Below are positions 35,753-44,523 of a DNA stretch of 64,000 nt, piece by piece. This DNA is from Microbacterium resistens NBRC 103078. Lineage in GTDB: Bacteria > Actinomycetota > Actinomycetes > Actinomycetales > Microbacteriaceae. Under the pieces are notes generated by a model that was not told where the DNA came from, searched no databases, and worked only from the letters and a program-made list of their open reading frames with translations. The stretch covers positions 16,196 through 80,195 of the forward strand of contig NZ_BCRA01000013.1 in assembly GCF_001552355.1 (NCBI RefSeq). The letters run 5' to 3'. The first letter of the stretch is position 1; every line of letters begins with the position of its first letter. The position numbers and the translations under genes are program-made.

Positions 35753-37963
35753 TCAGCGCGTGAACCGCTCCGGGCGCAGGTCGAGTCGGCGAAGGAGCTG
35801 CGCATTGAGCGCGACGACCACGGTGGAGACCGACATCAGGACGGCGCCCACCGACATCGGCAGGAGGAATCCGATCGGGGCGAGCACGCCGGCCGCGAGC
35901 GGGACGGCGGCGAGGTTGTACCCCGCGGCCCACCACAGGTTCTGCGTCATCTTCCGGTAGGCGGCCCGCGACAGCTCGATCGTGGCGACGACCGACCGCG
36001 GATCGTCGCTGGCGAGGATGACCCCGGCGGAGCCGATGGCGACATCGGTCCCCGCGCCGATCGCGATGCCGACGTCGGCCCTGGCAAGGGCGGGGGCGTC
36101 GTTCACTCCGTCCCCGACCATCGCGACGGCGCGGCCCTCGGCCTGCAGCTCGGCGACGCGCGCCGACTTGTCCTCGGGGCGCACCCCCGCGAAGTAGCGG
36201 GAGATGCCGAGCTCGCGGGCCACGGACGCCGCGACGGCTTCGGCGTCGCCCGTGATCATCACCACCTCGATGCCGCGAGCGGTGAGGGCCCGGACGGCGT
36301 CACGGGACTCGGCGCGGATCGCATCCGCGAGGCGGAGGGCACCGGCGACCCGCCCGTCGACGAGGACGTGCAGGATGATCGCGCCTTCGGCACGCCATGC
36401 CTCGGACGCCGGCAGTTCGTCGGCTCCGGCCTGCGCGAGGAGCGCCGGTCCGCCGACCTCGACGGTCCGGTCGCCCACCCGGGCGCGGACGCCGAGGGCG
36501 GGCTCGGAGCGGAACTCAGACGCGGTGGCCCGGGAGAGCTCCCGGCTCTCCGCGGCGGTCACGATCGCGCGGGCGAGGGGATGCTCGGAGTCGGATTCGG
36601 CGGACGCCGCCAGAGCCAGGATCTCGTCCTGGTCGTAGCCGTCCGCCGGGACGACCGCCGTCACGGCGGGCGCGCCCTCGGTGAGCGTTCCGGTCTTGTC
36701 GAACAGCACCGCGTCGACGGTGCGCATCCGCTCGAGCGCCATGCGGTCCTTGACGAGGATGCCTCCCCGCGCCGCGCGCTCCGTCGCGATCGAGACGACC
36801 AGCGGGATCGCAAGGCCGAGCGCGTGCGGGCAGGCGATCACGAGGACCGTGATGGCGCGTACGACCGCGGCGTCCGGGAGCCCGACGGCCGTCCAGACGA
36901 CGGCGGTCACGACCCCGGCGATGAGTGCGAACCAGAACAGCCACCCGGCGGCGCGATCCGCCAGACGCTGGGCGTGGGAGCTGGAGCTCTGTGCGTCCGC
37001 CACCAGGCGGCCGATGCCCGCGAGGGCGGTGTCGTCGCCCACCGCGGTCACCCGTGCGCGGATCCCCGAGTCGGTGGCGATGGTGCCGGCCACGACCGTG
37101 TCGCCGACGGTGCGCTGCACGGGGCGGGACTCCCCGGTGATCATCGATTCGTCCACGCTCGCCGACCCCTGCTCGATCACGGCGTCGGCCGGGACCCGTC
37201 CGCCCGGACGCACGAGGACGACGTCGCCCACCTGCAGCTGTGCGGGGGAGACGGACTCGGTCTCGTCCCCGACGATGCGCTCGGCCTCGTCGGGAAGCAG
37301 GGCGGCGAGCGAGTCCAGCGCGGAGGTGGTCTGCGCCAGGGAGCGCATCTCGATCCAGTGCCCGAGCAGCATGATCACCACCAGGAGCGCGAGCTCCCAC
37401 CAGAAGTCGAGCTCGTGGTGGAGGAGTCCGAGCGTCGCTCCCCAGGAGGCGAGGAACGCGACCGTGATGGCGAGGGCGATCAGCAGCATCATCCCCGGTC
37501 GGCGTCCGCGGAGCTCGTCGACGGCACCGGTGAGGAACGGCCGACCGCCCCAGAGGAAGACGACGGTGCCCAGCACGGGCGGGATCGCGCGGATCACCGG
37601 GTCGTCGGGGACGACGTAGCCCACGAGCATCGCGAACATGGGGGAGAACGCGACCACCGGGACGGCGAGGACGAGCATGATCCAGAACAGCCGCCGGAAC
37701 TGGCCGACGTGATCGCCGTGGCCGGCATGTCCGCCGTGGCCCTCGTGACCGCCGTGGTCGGTCGGGGCCCCGTGGCCGGCGTGGTCTCCGTGAGCGGCGC
37801 CGTCACGGGCGTGATGCGCTGCGGGTGCCGAAGGACTCAGGTGGGCTCCGTGGGCTCCGTGGGCTGCGTGCGCGTGGCCCGCGTGGTCCGTGCGCTGCGG
37901 CGCGCCCGAATCGGAGGGTCGTGGGGCGGCGTGTCGATGTGTCTCGTGCGCTTCGTCGTCCAT
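35753..37963 (-). CDS. copB: CopB-type P1B copper-transporting ATPase with His-rich N-terminus
   Basis: A 736-residue P-type ATPase of the inner membrane. There is no CxxC metal-binding domain; instead the first 85 residues contain 20 histidines in HG/AHG repeats. The metal motif is CPHALGLA (near residue 376), typical of the CopB (P1B-3) class; DKTGT phosphorylation site near 421, TGES in the actuator, GDGVND near 614, eight membrane segments expected. It probably exports copper. The start MDDEAHE at 37963 is used because the CsoR-type operator and a TATAGT -10 lie just upstream, which would exclude the ATG at 37987. Confidence 0.93.
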   Translation of the reverse strand: MDDEAHETHRHAAPRPSDSGAPQRTDHAGHAHAAHGAHGAHLSPSAPAAHHARDGAAHGDHAGHGAPTDHGGHEGHGGHAGHGDHVGQFRRLFWIMLVLAVPVVAFSPMFAMLVGYVVPDDPVIRAIPPVLGTVVFLWGGRPFLTGAVDELRGRRPGMMLLIALAITVAFLASWGATLGLLHHELDFWWELALLVVIMLLGHWIEMRSLAQTTSALDSLAALLPDEAERIVGDETESVSPAQLQVGDVVLVRPGGRVPADAVIEQGSASVDESMITGESRPVQRTVGDTVVAGTIATDSGIRARVTAVGDDTALAGIGRLVADAQSSSSHAQRLADRAAGWLFWFALIAGVVTAVVWTAVGLPDAAVVRAITVLVIACPHALGLAIPLVVSIATERAARGGILVKDRMALERMRTVDAVLFDKTGTLTEGAPAVTAVVPADGYDQDEILALAASAESDSEHPLARAIVTAAESRELSRATASEFRSEPALGVRARVGDRTVEVGGPALLAQAGADELPASEAWRAEGAIILHVLVDGRVAGALRLADAIRAESRDAVRALTARGIEVVMITGDAEAVAASVARELGISRYFAGVRPEDKSARVAELQAEGRAVAMVGDGVNDAPALARADVGIAIGAGTDVAIGSAGVILASDDPRSVVATIELSRAAYRKMTQNLWWAAGYNLAAVPLAAGVLAPIGFLLPMSVGAVLMSVSTVVVALNAQLLRRLDLRPERFTR

Positions 37964-37975
37964 ATCCCCGCGAAC

Positions 37976-37995
37976 ACTATACCCCATTGGGGTAT
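37976..37995 (-). promoter_or_regulatory. CsoR-type copper operator overlapping the copB promoter
   Basis: ATACCCCATTGGGGTAT at 37979-37995 is a near-perfect palindrome of the CsoR consensus. On the minus strand a TATAGT -10 element (37981-37976) overlaps its edge, so a bound repressor would block the promoter. The transcript would have a leader of only about six bases before ATG 37963. Confidence 0.85.
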
Positions 37996-38045
37996 TCCGA
38001 AAGGGGGTCGAACGGCGGCGCTATGGTGGTGGACGAGGAGGGCGT

Positions 38046-38438
38046 ATGCGGCGGATACGGGAGGACCAGCGCTGCCCGTGCGGGACGGGCGACGTCTACG
38101 GATCGTGCTGCGGCCCGATCCTCGCCGGATGCCCCGCCCCGACCGCGGAGCGTCTGATGAGATCGCGGTTCACCGCCTTCGCGGTCGGCGACGAGGAGCA
38201 CCTGCTCCGCACCTGGCATCCGGACTCCCGACCCGCGCGCGTGGATCTCGACGCCGACATGGACTGGCTCTCCCTGGACGTCCAAGCGACGGAGAGCGGC
38301 GGTCCGTTCGACCGCGAGGGGACCGTGCAGTTCGTCGCGCGTTACCGCGATGCGGGCGGGCGTGGCGCACTGCGCGAGCGGAGTCGCTTCGTCCGGGAGC
38401 CGAGCGGATGGCTCTATGTCGACGGCACGACGGCCTGA
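38046..38438 (+). CDS. YchJ/UPF0225 family protein with SEC-C motif
   Basis: A 130-residue protein. The N-terminal CPCGTGDVYGSCCGP is the zinc-binding SEC-C motif, followed by the NTF2-like YchJ body (LMRSRFTAFAVGDEEHLLRTW). The role is unknown. It is divergent from copB, sharing the intergenic region that contains the CsoR-type site, so copper could influence it too, though its own promoter is not clear. The ATG at 38046 follows GGACGAGGAGGGCGT. Confidence 0.85.
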   Translation: MRRIREDQRCPCGTGDVYGSCCGPILAGCPAPTAERLMRSRFTAFAVGDEEHLLRTWHPDSRPARVDLDADMDWLSLDVQATESGGPFDREGTVQFVARYRDAGGRGALRERSRFVREPSGWLYVDGTTA

Positions 38439-38474
38439 CCCCGCACGCCGCGGTTCCTGGCGTAGGTTTGAGAC

Positions 38475-39227
38475 GTGAAAGCCAACCCCGCGCACCAGAT
38501 CGTGCTCCTGGACATCGCCGACCTCGACCGACGGATCGCCCGCGCCGAGCACGCGCGGACCCATCCGCCGCAGGGGGAGCGGATCAACGAGCTCGCCGCG
38601 CTCCGTCAGGAGCAGCTGCGCGAGCTCACGGTCCTGACGGGGCGGCGCGACGACGTGCAGGCAGAGCTCACACGGGTGGAGTCGGACGTCGCGCTGGTCG
38701 AGCAGCGCCGCGACCGCGACGCGCAGCGTCTTGCCGCCACGGCGAACCCCAAGGACGCCGTCGCGCTGGAGCAGGAGCTCGCGAGCCTCGCACGCCGCCA
38801 GAGCGACTTGGAGGACATGCAGCTCGACGTGATGGGGCGCCTGGAGGAGGCGGAAGCGGCGCGAGCCGCGCAGCAGGCTCTCATCGACGCCACCGTCGAG
38901 GAGGGGACGCGCCTGACGGCCGAGGCCAAGGCGCAGGTGGCCGCCGCCACGACGGAGGGTGAGCAGCTCGCGCGGGACCGTGCCGCGCTCACCGATTCGG
39001 TCCCGCCGTCGCTCCTCAGCGAGTACGAGCGCCGCGCGCAGCGCACGGCCGGAGCCGCGCTGCTGCGTCGTCAGACGTGCGAGGGGTGCCGCATGGTGCT
39101 CTCCGGGACCGACCTCAACGTGATCCGCCAGGCGGACCCGGAGGAGGTCGTGTCCTGCCCGGAGTGCGGCTGCATCCTCGTCCGCACGGAGGAGTCGGGT
39201 CTGCAGGCGACCCCCGCCGCGGACTGA
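38475..39227 (+). CDS. Coiled-coil zinc ribbon protein (CT398-like)
   Basis: A 250-residue protein. Residues about 15-180 form a long antiparallel coiled coil rich in Glu, Arg, Ala and Gln. The C-terminus has a C4 zinc ribbon with two CxxC pairs (CEGC and CPECGC). Homologues are widespread in actinobacteria and other bacteria, annotated as putative nucleic-acid-binding or flagellar/secretion-related proteins without proven function. GTG start at 38475. It lies 36 bp after the YchJ-like gene and may be co-transcribed. Confidence 0.85.
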   Translation: MKANPAHQIVLLDIADLDRRIARAEHARTHPPQGERINELAALRQEQLRELTVLTGRRDDVQAELTRVESDVALVEQRRDRDAQRLAATANPKDAVALEQELASLARRQSDLEDMQLDVMGRLEEAEAARAAQQALIDATVEEGTRLTAEAKAQVAAATTEGEQLARDRAALTDSVPPSLLSEYERRAQRTAGAALLRRQTCEGCRMVLSGTDLNVIRQADPEEVVSCPECGCILVRTEESGLQATPAAD

Positions 39228-39255
39228 CGACCGGCGCTGATCGCGCGCTCGGCGC

Positions 39256-40095
39256 TCAGAGCTCCTCGTGCGTGCGCGGGTCGGCGCCGAAGAGGCGTCC
39301 GTCCGCGCGCCCCAGTGCCGTCACCGCGTCGACGTCGTCGGCGGACAGGCGCAGATCGGCGGCGGCGAGGTTCGCGGACTGGTGGGCCGGATCCGCGGCC
39401 TTCGGGATCGCGACCGACCCTCGTGTCGCGTGCCATGCCAGGACGACCTGCGCGGGGGAGAGCCCGCGCTCCTCCGCGATCCTCGTGACGACCGGCTCGG
39501 AGAACAGGTCGCCGGCGCGCCCCAGCGGGCTCCACGCCTCGGTGATGATGCCCTGCTCCCGGTGGTACGCCAGCGCGTCCGTCTGCGGGAAGTACGGGTG
39601 CAGTTCGATCTGGTTGACGACCGGGCGGACCCCGGTCGCGTCCTCGATGCGTTCGAGGTGCTCCGGCAGGAAGTTGGAGACGCCGATCTGGCGTACCAGG
39701 CCCCGGTCCCGGGCCTCGATCAGCGACTCCCACGCCTCGACGTACTTGTCCACGCGGGGGTTCGGCCAGTGGATGAGGAGGAGGTCGATGGCGTCGACAC
39801 CGAGCCGGAACCGGCTCTCCTCGATCGAGACGAGGGCCTTGCTCCGCTCGTGGTGACGCCCGGCGAGCTTCGTGGTGACGATGAGCTCTCCGCGGTCCAC
39901 GGCCGCCCCCGAGACGCCCCAGCCGACCGCGCCCTCGTTCTCGTAGTTGAACGCCGAGTCGATCAGCCGGTAGCCGGTCTCGATCCCGGCGCGGACGGCG
40001 TCGGCGCCGGCCTCGCCGCGGAACGCGTAGGTGCCCAGGCCTTGAACGGGCAGGCGGAACCCGTTGTGGGCGGTGAAGGGATCGATGTCGGTCAT
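39256..40095 (-). CDS. Aldo/keto reductase
   Basis: A 279-residue NADPH-dependent reductase of the AKR5-like group (2,5-diketo-gluconate reductase type). The tetrad is visible: Asp in LIDSAFNYENE with its Tyr, Lys in VTTKLAGRHH and His in LLLIHWPNP. C-terminal SVAIPKAADPAHQSAN binds the cofactor phosphate. Substrate range of such enzymes is broad. It converges with the zinc ribbon gene. Confidence 0.93.
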   Translation of the reverse strand: MTDIDPFTAHNGFRLPVQGLGTYAFRGEAGADAVRAGIETGYRLIDSAFNYENEGAVGWGVSGAAVDRGELIVTTKLAGRHHERSKALVSIEESRFRLGVDAIDLLLIHWPNPRVDKYVEAWESLIEARDRGLVRQIGVSNFLPEHLERIEDATGVRPVVNQIELHPYFPQTDALAYHREQGIITEAWSPLGRAGDLFSEPVVTRIAEERGLSPAQVVLAWHATRGSVAIPKAADPAHQSANLAAADLRLSADDVDAVTALGRADGRLFGADPRTHEEL

Positions 40096-40232
40096 GACGG
40101 TCCTCTCGACGGCGGATCGGTCGGTTCCACGCTAACGCGCTCGGACGCGCGTGGGGAGTGCGCGGAGACGGGACGCAACAATCGCGAGCGGCGCGGGCGG
40201 TCGATGTCGGCGGCAGGGCCTAGGTTCGAAAC

Positions 40233-41984
40233 GTGGCAACCTCGGCTGCCCCGGCTGCACCCGGGCCCACGTCGATCGTGCTCGGGCGCGCACCGGGTCG
40301 CGGTGCGTGGCGCGCGTTGCTGCTGGACGCGGACGGCGAGGTCTTCGCCACGGAGGAGATCGGGGACGACGGGCTCGTGGCCTGGGTCGGTGCCCACGAG
40401 CGCCGGTCCGCCCCGAGGTGGGTCGTGCGCAGCGTCCGTGACGTCTATCCCCGCCTGCTCTCCGGCGGAGTCCGGCTACGCCGCGCCCAGGATCTCCTGC
40501 TGTGCCATGCGATCCTCCGGGACACCACGATGCTGCCCCACCCTGTCGCCGCATCCCCGGCCTGGCGGCGCGGCGATCCTCCCGCGTCGGAGGGGCGCCC
40601 CGCCCTGTTCTCCCTGGGCGACGACGGGGCCGGCGCCGAGGAGGAGGCCGAGTCCGTGCTCGCCGAGCTCCGCCGGCAGCGCGCCGCCCTCGGCACCGCT
40701 CCCGACGCGCGCCTGGAGCTGCTGTGCCTCGCGGAGTCCGCCGGGGCGCTCGTCGCTGAAGAGATGACGGCGGCGGGACTGCCGTGGGACGAGGCCGTCC
40801 ATGACCGGATCCTCGCCGACGCCCTCGGTCGCCGTCCGCCACGGGGGAGCCGCCCGGAACGGATGGCAGCGCTGGTCCGGGAGATCGGGCAGCTCCTCGA
40901 AGACCCGCAGCTGAACCCGGACAGCCCGCCGCGGCTGCTGCGCGCGCTCCGCCGCGCCGGCGTCATGGTCGACTCGACCTCCCGATGGGAGCTCGCCGAG
41001 GTGGACCACCCGGTGATCCCTCCTCTGCTCGCGTACAAGCGCATGGCTCGTCTGTTCACGGCGAACGGGTGGAGCTGGCTCGCCGAATGGGTGCACGAGG
41101 GGCGGTTCCGTCCGGTGTACATCACCGGCGGCGTCGTCACCGGTCGCTGGGCCTCGGCCGGGGGCGGGGCGCTGCAGATCCCGCGGAGCCTGCGCCCCGC
41201 CGTGCGTGCGGATCCGGGGTGGCTGCTCGTGTGCGCGGACGTCGCCCAGCTGGAGCCGCGCGTGCTCGCCGCCCTGTCACGTGATCGGGCGATGGCCGCC
41301 GCGGCTCAGGGCGCCGACCTCTACGCAGGCATCGTGCGCTCCGGGGTGGTCGCCACCCGCGAGGAGGCGAAGTACGCCGTGCTGGGGGCGATGTACGGGG
41401 CCACCACGGGAGACAGCGGTCGACTCGCGCCGCGGCTTCGCAGCGTCTTCCCCCGCGCCATGGCGCTCGTGGACGCGGCGGCCCGCGAGGGGGAGGAGGG
41501 TGGCGTCGTCTCGACGCTGCTCGGTCGTGGCTCGCCGCGGCCGGACGCGTCCTGGAGCACGACGCAGTCGCGCGCCAGCGACCCGGACGCCGGCGCGGCG
41601 GACGAGCGGCGCGCCCGCAGCCGTGCGCGGGACCGGGGGCGCTTCACGCGCAACTTCGTCGTGCAGGGGACGGCGGCGGAGTGGTCGCTGCTGTGGCTGG
41701 CCGAGATCCGGCACCGCCTGGCCTCGCTGCCGCCCGGGGAACGGGCAGCGCCGAGGTCGGGGCCGGTGTTCTCCCGGCAGGCGCACCTGGCGTTCTTCCT
41801 CCACGACGAGGTGATCGTGCACTGTCCCGAGGAGCAGGCCGAGACGGTGGCCGACGCGGTGCGCGCGTCGGCGGACGCGGCGACGCGGCGACTGTTCCCC
41901 GGCTTCCCGGTCGAGATCCCGCTGGACCTGCGCATCTCCGAGGACGCGGGCAAAGGACCGGCACCGGTCGCGCCGGTAGACTGA
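40233..41984 (+). CDS. Family A DNA polymerase-like protein (actinobacterial exonuclease/polymerase group)
   Basis: A 583-residue relative of the DNA polymerase I polymerase domain. Motif A is CADVAQLEPRVLAAL with catalytic Asp336; motif B is EAKYAVLGAMYGATTGDSGR; motif C is FFLHDEVIVH with Asp525. There is no 5' nuclease domain. The N-terminal 200 residues correspond to the 3'-5' exonuclease position, but I see none of the acidic DEDD residues in their usual context, so proofreading may be lost. The protein is distinct from PolA and its role, perhaps repair, is unknown. GTG start at 40233. The rnpB promoter lies in its last codons. Confidence 0.87.
   Translation: MATSAAPAAPGPTSIVLGRAPGRGAWRALLLDADGEVFATEEIGDDGLVAWVGAHERRSAPRWVVRSVRDVYPRLLSGGVRLRRAQDLLLCHAILRDTTMLPHPVAASPAWRRGDPPASEGRPALFSLGDDGAGAEEEAESVLAELRRQRAALGTAPDARLELLCLAESAGALVAEEMTAAGLPWDEAVHDRILADALGRRPPRGSRPERMAALVREIGQLLEDPQLNPDSPPRLLRALRRAGVMVDSTSRWELAEVDHPVIPPLLAYKRMARLFTANGWSWLAEWVHEGRFRPVYITGGVVTGRWASAGGGALQIPRSLRPAVRADPGWLLVCADVAQLEPRVLAALSRDRAMAAAAQGADLYAGIVRSGVVATREEAKYAVLGAMYGATTGDSGRLAPRLRSVFPRAMALVDAAAREGEEGGVVSTLLGRGSPRPDASWSTTQSRASDPDAGAADERRARSRARDRGRFTRNFVVQGTAAEWSLLWLAEIRHRLASLPPGERAAPRSGPVFSRQAHLAFFLHDEVIVHCPEEQAETVADAVRASADAATRRLFPGFPVEIPLDLRISEDAGKGPAPVAPVD
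41954..41982 (+). promoter_or_regulatory. Predicted rnpB promoter
   Basis: AGGACC (41954-41959), a 17-base spacer and TAGACT (41977-41982) lie within the end of the polymerase gene, with the expected start about 8 bases later, at the beginning of the RNase P RNA. Confidence 0.5.
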
Positions 41985-41990
41985 TCGGGA

Positions 41991-42363
41991 ACGGGTCGGC
42001 CGGACGGTCGCGTGGCGGGAGACCGCACCGAGGAACGTCCGGGCTCCACAGGGCAGGGCGGTGGGTAACACCCACCCGGAGCAATCCGCGAGACAGTGCC
42101 ACAGAGAGCAGACCGCCTCTCCCGCGTGCGGGCGGAGGTAAGGGTGAAAGGGTGGTGTAAGAGACCACCGGGGATCGTGGCGACACGATCCGCCAGGTAA
42201 ACCTCGCCCGGAGCAAGGCCAGACAGAGGATGCTGACGCGGCTCGCCGAGTCCTCGGGTAGGCCGCTGGAGCGGCACGGCAACGTGTCGCCGAGAGAGAT
42301 GACCGTCGAAGGGACCGCCCGAGAGGGCTCCCGGAACAGAACCCGGCGTACAGGCCGGCCCGT
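41991..42363 (+). ncRNA. rnpB: RNase P RNA, bacterial type A
   Basis: The catalytic RNA for tRNA 5' processing. Conserved segments are present in order: GAGGAACGTCCGGGCTCC, ACAGGGCAG, AACACCCACC, AGGGTGAAAGGGTG, GTAAACC and ACAGAACCCGGCGTACAG. The two ends pair as helix P1 (ACGGGTCGGCC with GGCCGGCCCGT, one G-T pair). The ends are estimated to within a few bases. Confidence 0.95.
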
Positions 42364-42429
42364 TCACCACCCCGCCGGCGCCGCGAGCGCGCGTTTGCCA
42401 GCGCATGGCCGCCGGAACAGAATGATTGA

Positions 42430-43443
42430 ATGACGATTCAAGGCTCCGTGCCGGTCGACGAACGGGTGTTCCGACGCAGTCCGCTCCGGGCGATCATCGG
42501 CGTCCTGCTGGGGTCCGCCCTGCTCTCCACGGCGCTGCTGTTCATCGTGCCGAGTCATCTTCCTCGTCAGATGTCGACCGGCACCCGAGGGATGGTCGTC
42601 CTCGCCCTCTGCGTGGCGGGGGCGCTCATCATCGCGGTCTGTGTGTTCGTGTTCGCGAACGTGCGGATCGTCGTTCGTTCGGACATCGTCATGATCCTTC
42701 GGCCCGGGAAGAACCGGCTTTACCTGCGGGAGGACACCGAGTTCGCCTCGAAGGTGACCGAGCACTATACGAACGGGCTGAGATCGGGGACGACCCGTGC
42801 CCTGACCGTGCACTCGGACGCCGGGACGGAGACCGTCTCCCTGCCCGGATACACGCGGGCACAGTTCAACGAGCTGATGTCCCTGCTCGCACCGGTCGCG
42901 CCGGAGCCCGCGGACGCGGTGGAGACCGCGAGGAGACGCGCCTCGCTGCCCACGCACTTCCGCACGGATGCCGGACGCGTGCGCCGGTCCGCCCGGGCCC
43001 TCGGGCTCGTCGGCGTCGGGCTCCTCGTGCTCGCACTGGCGACCGTCGCCGTGGTCTTCGGGACCGGCGGGCTGGAGTTCAACGACTACTCGGCGCTGAT
43101 CCTGATCGTGCCGTTCGCTGTCCTCGGCGCCGTCGGGGTCCTCATCGGATCCGCGCAGCAGGTCAGGAAGGCGCGGTCCGTGCCGGCGCAGCTGAGCGCG
43201 AACCACCTCGGTCTGCGGATCGACGACGTCGACTACCCGTACGCGCAGCTCACCCGCATCCAGCTCACACCGCCGTCGTACAGTCGACATCGGTTGGTGC
43301 TGGAGCCGGTGGCCGGGAGGAGGGCGTCGTACCTGCTCAGCGGCTCGGGCGTCACCATGACGCCCGGGATCGCGGAGCTGTTCGAAGTGCTCCGGGTCGA
43401 GACCGCTCGGCATCCCGGGCTGCTGCGGCTGGACCTGGAGTAG
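42430..43443 (+). CDS. Membrane protein of unknown function with two pairs of transmembrane helices
   Basis: A 337-residue protein that I do not recognise. Hydrophobic segments lie near residues 20-42, 55-78, 187-210 and 222-245. Each pair is followed by a beta-rich soluble part (79-165, with VRIVVRSDIVMILRPGKNRL; and 255-330, with LSANHLGLRIDDVDYPYAQL), the layout of bacterial PH-domain-like membrane proteins. The repeat-like two-module build suggests an internal duplication. It lies just after rnpB and converges with the glucokinase gene. No clear ribosome binding site is seen at ATG 42430. Confidence 0.7.
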   Translation: MTIQGSVPVDERVFRRSPLRAIIGVLLGSALLSTALLFIVPSHLPRQMSTGTRGMVVLALCVAGALIIAVCVFVFANVRIVVRSDIVMILRPGKNRLYLREDTEFASKVTEHYTNGLRSGTTRALTVHSDAGTETVSLPGYTRAQFNELMSLLAPVAPEPADAVETARRRASLPTHFRTDAGRVRRSARALGLVGVGLLVLALATVAVVFGTGGLEFNDYSALILIVPFAVLGAVGVLIGSAQQVRKARSVPAQLSANHLGLRIDDVDYPYAQLTRIQLTPPSYSRHRLVLEPVAGRRASYLLSGSGVTMTPGIAELFEVLRVETARHPGLLRLDLE

Positions 43444-43474
43444 CGCGCAGGGCCCGGGAGACCCGGGAGGTCAG

Positions 43475-44233
43475 TCAGTCGGCGGCGAGCGAGGCGGCGC
43501 CGATGATGCCCGCGGAGTTGCGGTGGACGGCCGCCACGATGGGCGTGTTCAGATCGAGCAGCGGCAGGAACTTCTCCGGGTGTTTGGAGACGCCGCCCCC
43601 GACGACGAAGAGATCGGGGCTGAAGAGGAACTCCACGTGCGCGAAGAAGACCTGGAGGCGTGCCGACCACTCCTCCCAGGACAGCTGCTCGCGCTCCATC
43701 GCGGAGTACGCGGTCCACTTCTCGATCGAGGCGTCCTCCACGCTCGTGCCGTCGTACAGCAGATGCCCGAGCTCCGTGTTCGGAACCAGCACGCCGTTAT
43801 AGAGGAACGCGGAGCCGATGCCGGTGCCGAGGGTGGCGACGATCGTGAGACCGCGTGCGTCACGGGCGGCGCCGTGGCGGGCCTCGGCGACGCCGGCCGC
43901 ATCGGCGTCGTTGACGAAGTGGATCTCGCGGCCGAGCCCCTTCTCGAAGAAGGCCTCGGCCTCGAAGCCGATCCAATCCGGCGACACATTGGCCGCCGAG
44001 AGCGTCTTGCCGTACTTCACGATCGCCGGGAAGGCCACCCCCAGCGGGAGGGTGGACTCGGCCACGCCGAGGGTGTCCAGGACCTCCTTGACCGCTGTGA
44101 GCACGTCATCGGGGGAGGCGCCCTTCGGGGTGGGGACGCGTACGCGGTCCGAGGAGAGGGTGCCGTGTTCGAGATCGACGATGCCCGCCTTGATCCCGGT
44201 TCCGCCGATGTCCACGCCGATCGCTTGTGCCAT
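43475..44233 (-). CDS. ppgK: Polyphosphate glucokinase
   Basis: A 252-residue ROK-family kinase that phosphorylates glucose with polyphosphate or ATP, the typical actinobacterial enzyme. GVDIGGTGIKAGIVD is the phosphate-binding region, NDADAAGVAEARHG contains the catalytic Asp, and ATLGTGIGSA binds the adenosine part; the length matches the family. Cytoplasmic. It lacks the zinc-binding cysteines of sugar-repressor ROK proteins. ATG at 44233. Confidence 0.93.
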   Translation of the reverse strand: MAQAIGVDIGGTGIKAGIVDLEHGTLSSDRVRVPTPKGASPDDVLTAVKEVLDTLGVAESTLPLGVAFPAIVKYGKTLSAANVSPDWIGFEAEAFFEKGLGREIHFVNDADAAGVAEARHGAARDARGLTIVATLGTGIGSAFLYNGVLVPNTELGHLLYDGTSVEDASIEKWTAYSAMEREQLSWEEWSARLQVFFAHVEFLFSPDLFVVGGGVSKHPEKFLPLLDLNTPIVAAVHRNSAGIIGAASLAAD

Positions 44234-44301
44234 GCGTCACAGCCTAGCGATGAGCGCGGACGACAGTAGGATCGTGACAGCCGCTGACGAAGGGGAACCC
44301 T

Positions 44302-44520
44302 GTGGAAGACGCCGACAAGAAGTACTGGTACAACATCCGCACCGGTGACGTCGAGTTCGGGATGATCTCGCCCGCCGTCGACCGGGTCGGCCCGTTCGAC
44401 ACCGAGGCGGAGGCCCGACGCGCGCCCGAGAAGCTCGAGGAGAACGCCCGGGTCTGGGCGGAGGAGGACGCGGCGGACGACTCCTGGGGCGGCTCCGGCC
44501 CCGACGACGCCAAGGCCTGA
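44302..44520 (+). CDS. Small SPOR-like domain protein
   Basis: A 72-residue acidic protein. The N-terminal half (KKYWYNIRTGDVEFGMISPA and the following VDRVGPFDTEAEARRAPEKL) matches the short SPOR-like proteins of Micrococcales; the C-terminus is an acidic tail. The function is unknown. GTG start at 44302, preceded by GAAGGGGAACCC. It lies 3 bp upstream of the glutamine synthetase gene and is probably co-transcribed with it and glnE. Confidence 0.8.
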   Translation: MEDADKKYWYNIRTGDVEFGMISPAVDRVGPFDTEAEARRAPEKLEENARVWAEEDAADDSWGGSGPDDAKA

Positions 44521-44523
44521 TCC

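Noticed and set aside
37700..37910. Repetitive sequence near the start of copB taken at first as a tandem repeat
   Set aside because: It is the coding sequence for the His-Gly/Ala-rich N-terminus; the units are irregular and follow codons, so it is protein low complexity rather than a DNA repeat or CRISPR.
35456..38962. Plus-strand open frame of 1168 codons across the copper ATPase gene
   Set aside because: It crosses three recognised genes on both strands, and its composition is arginine/glycine-rich noise.
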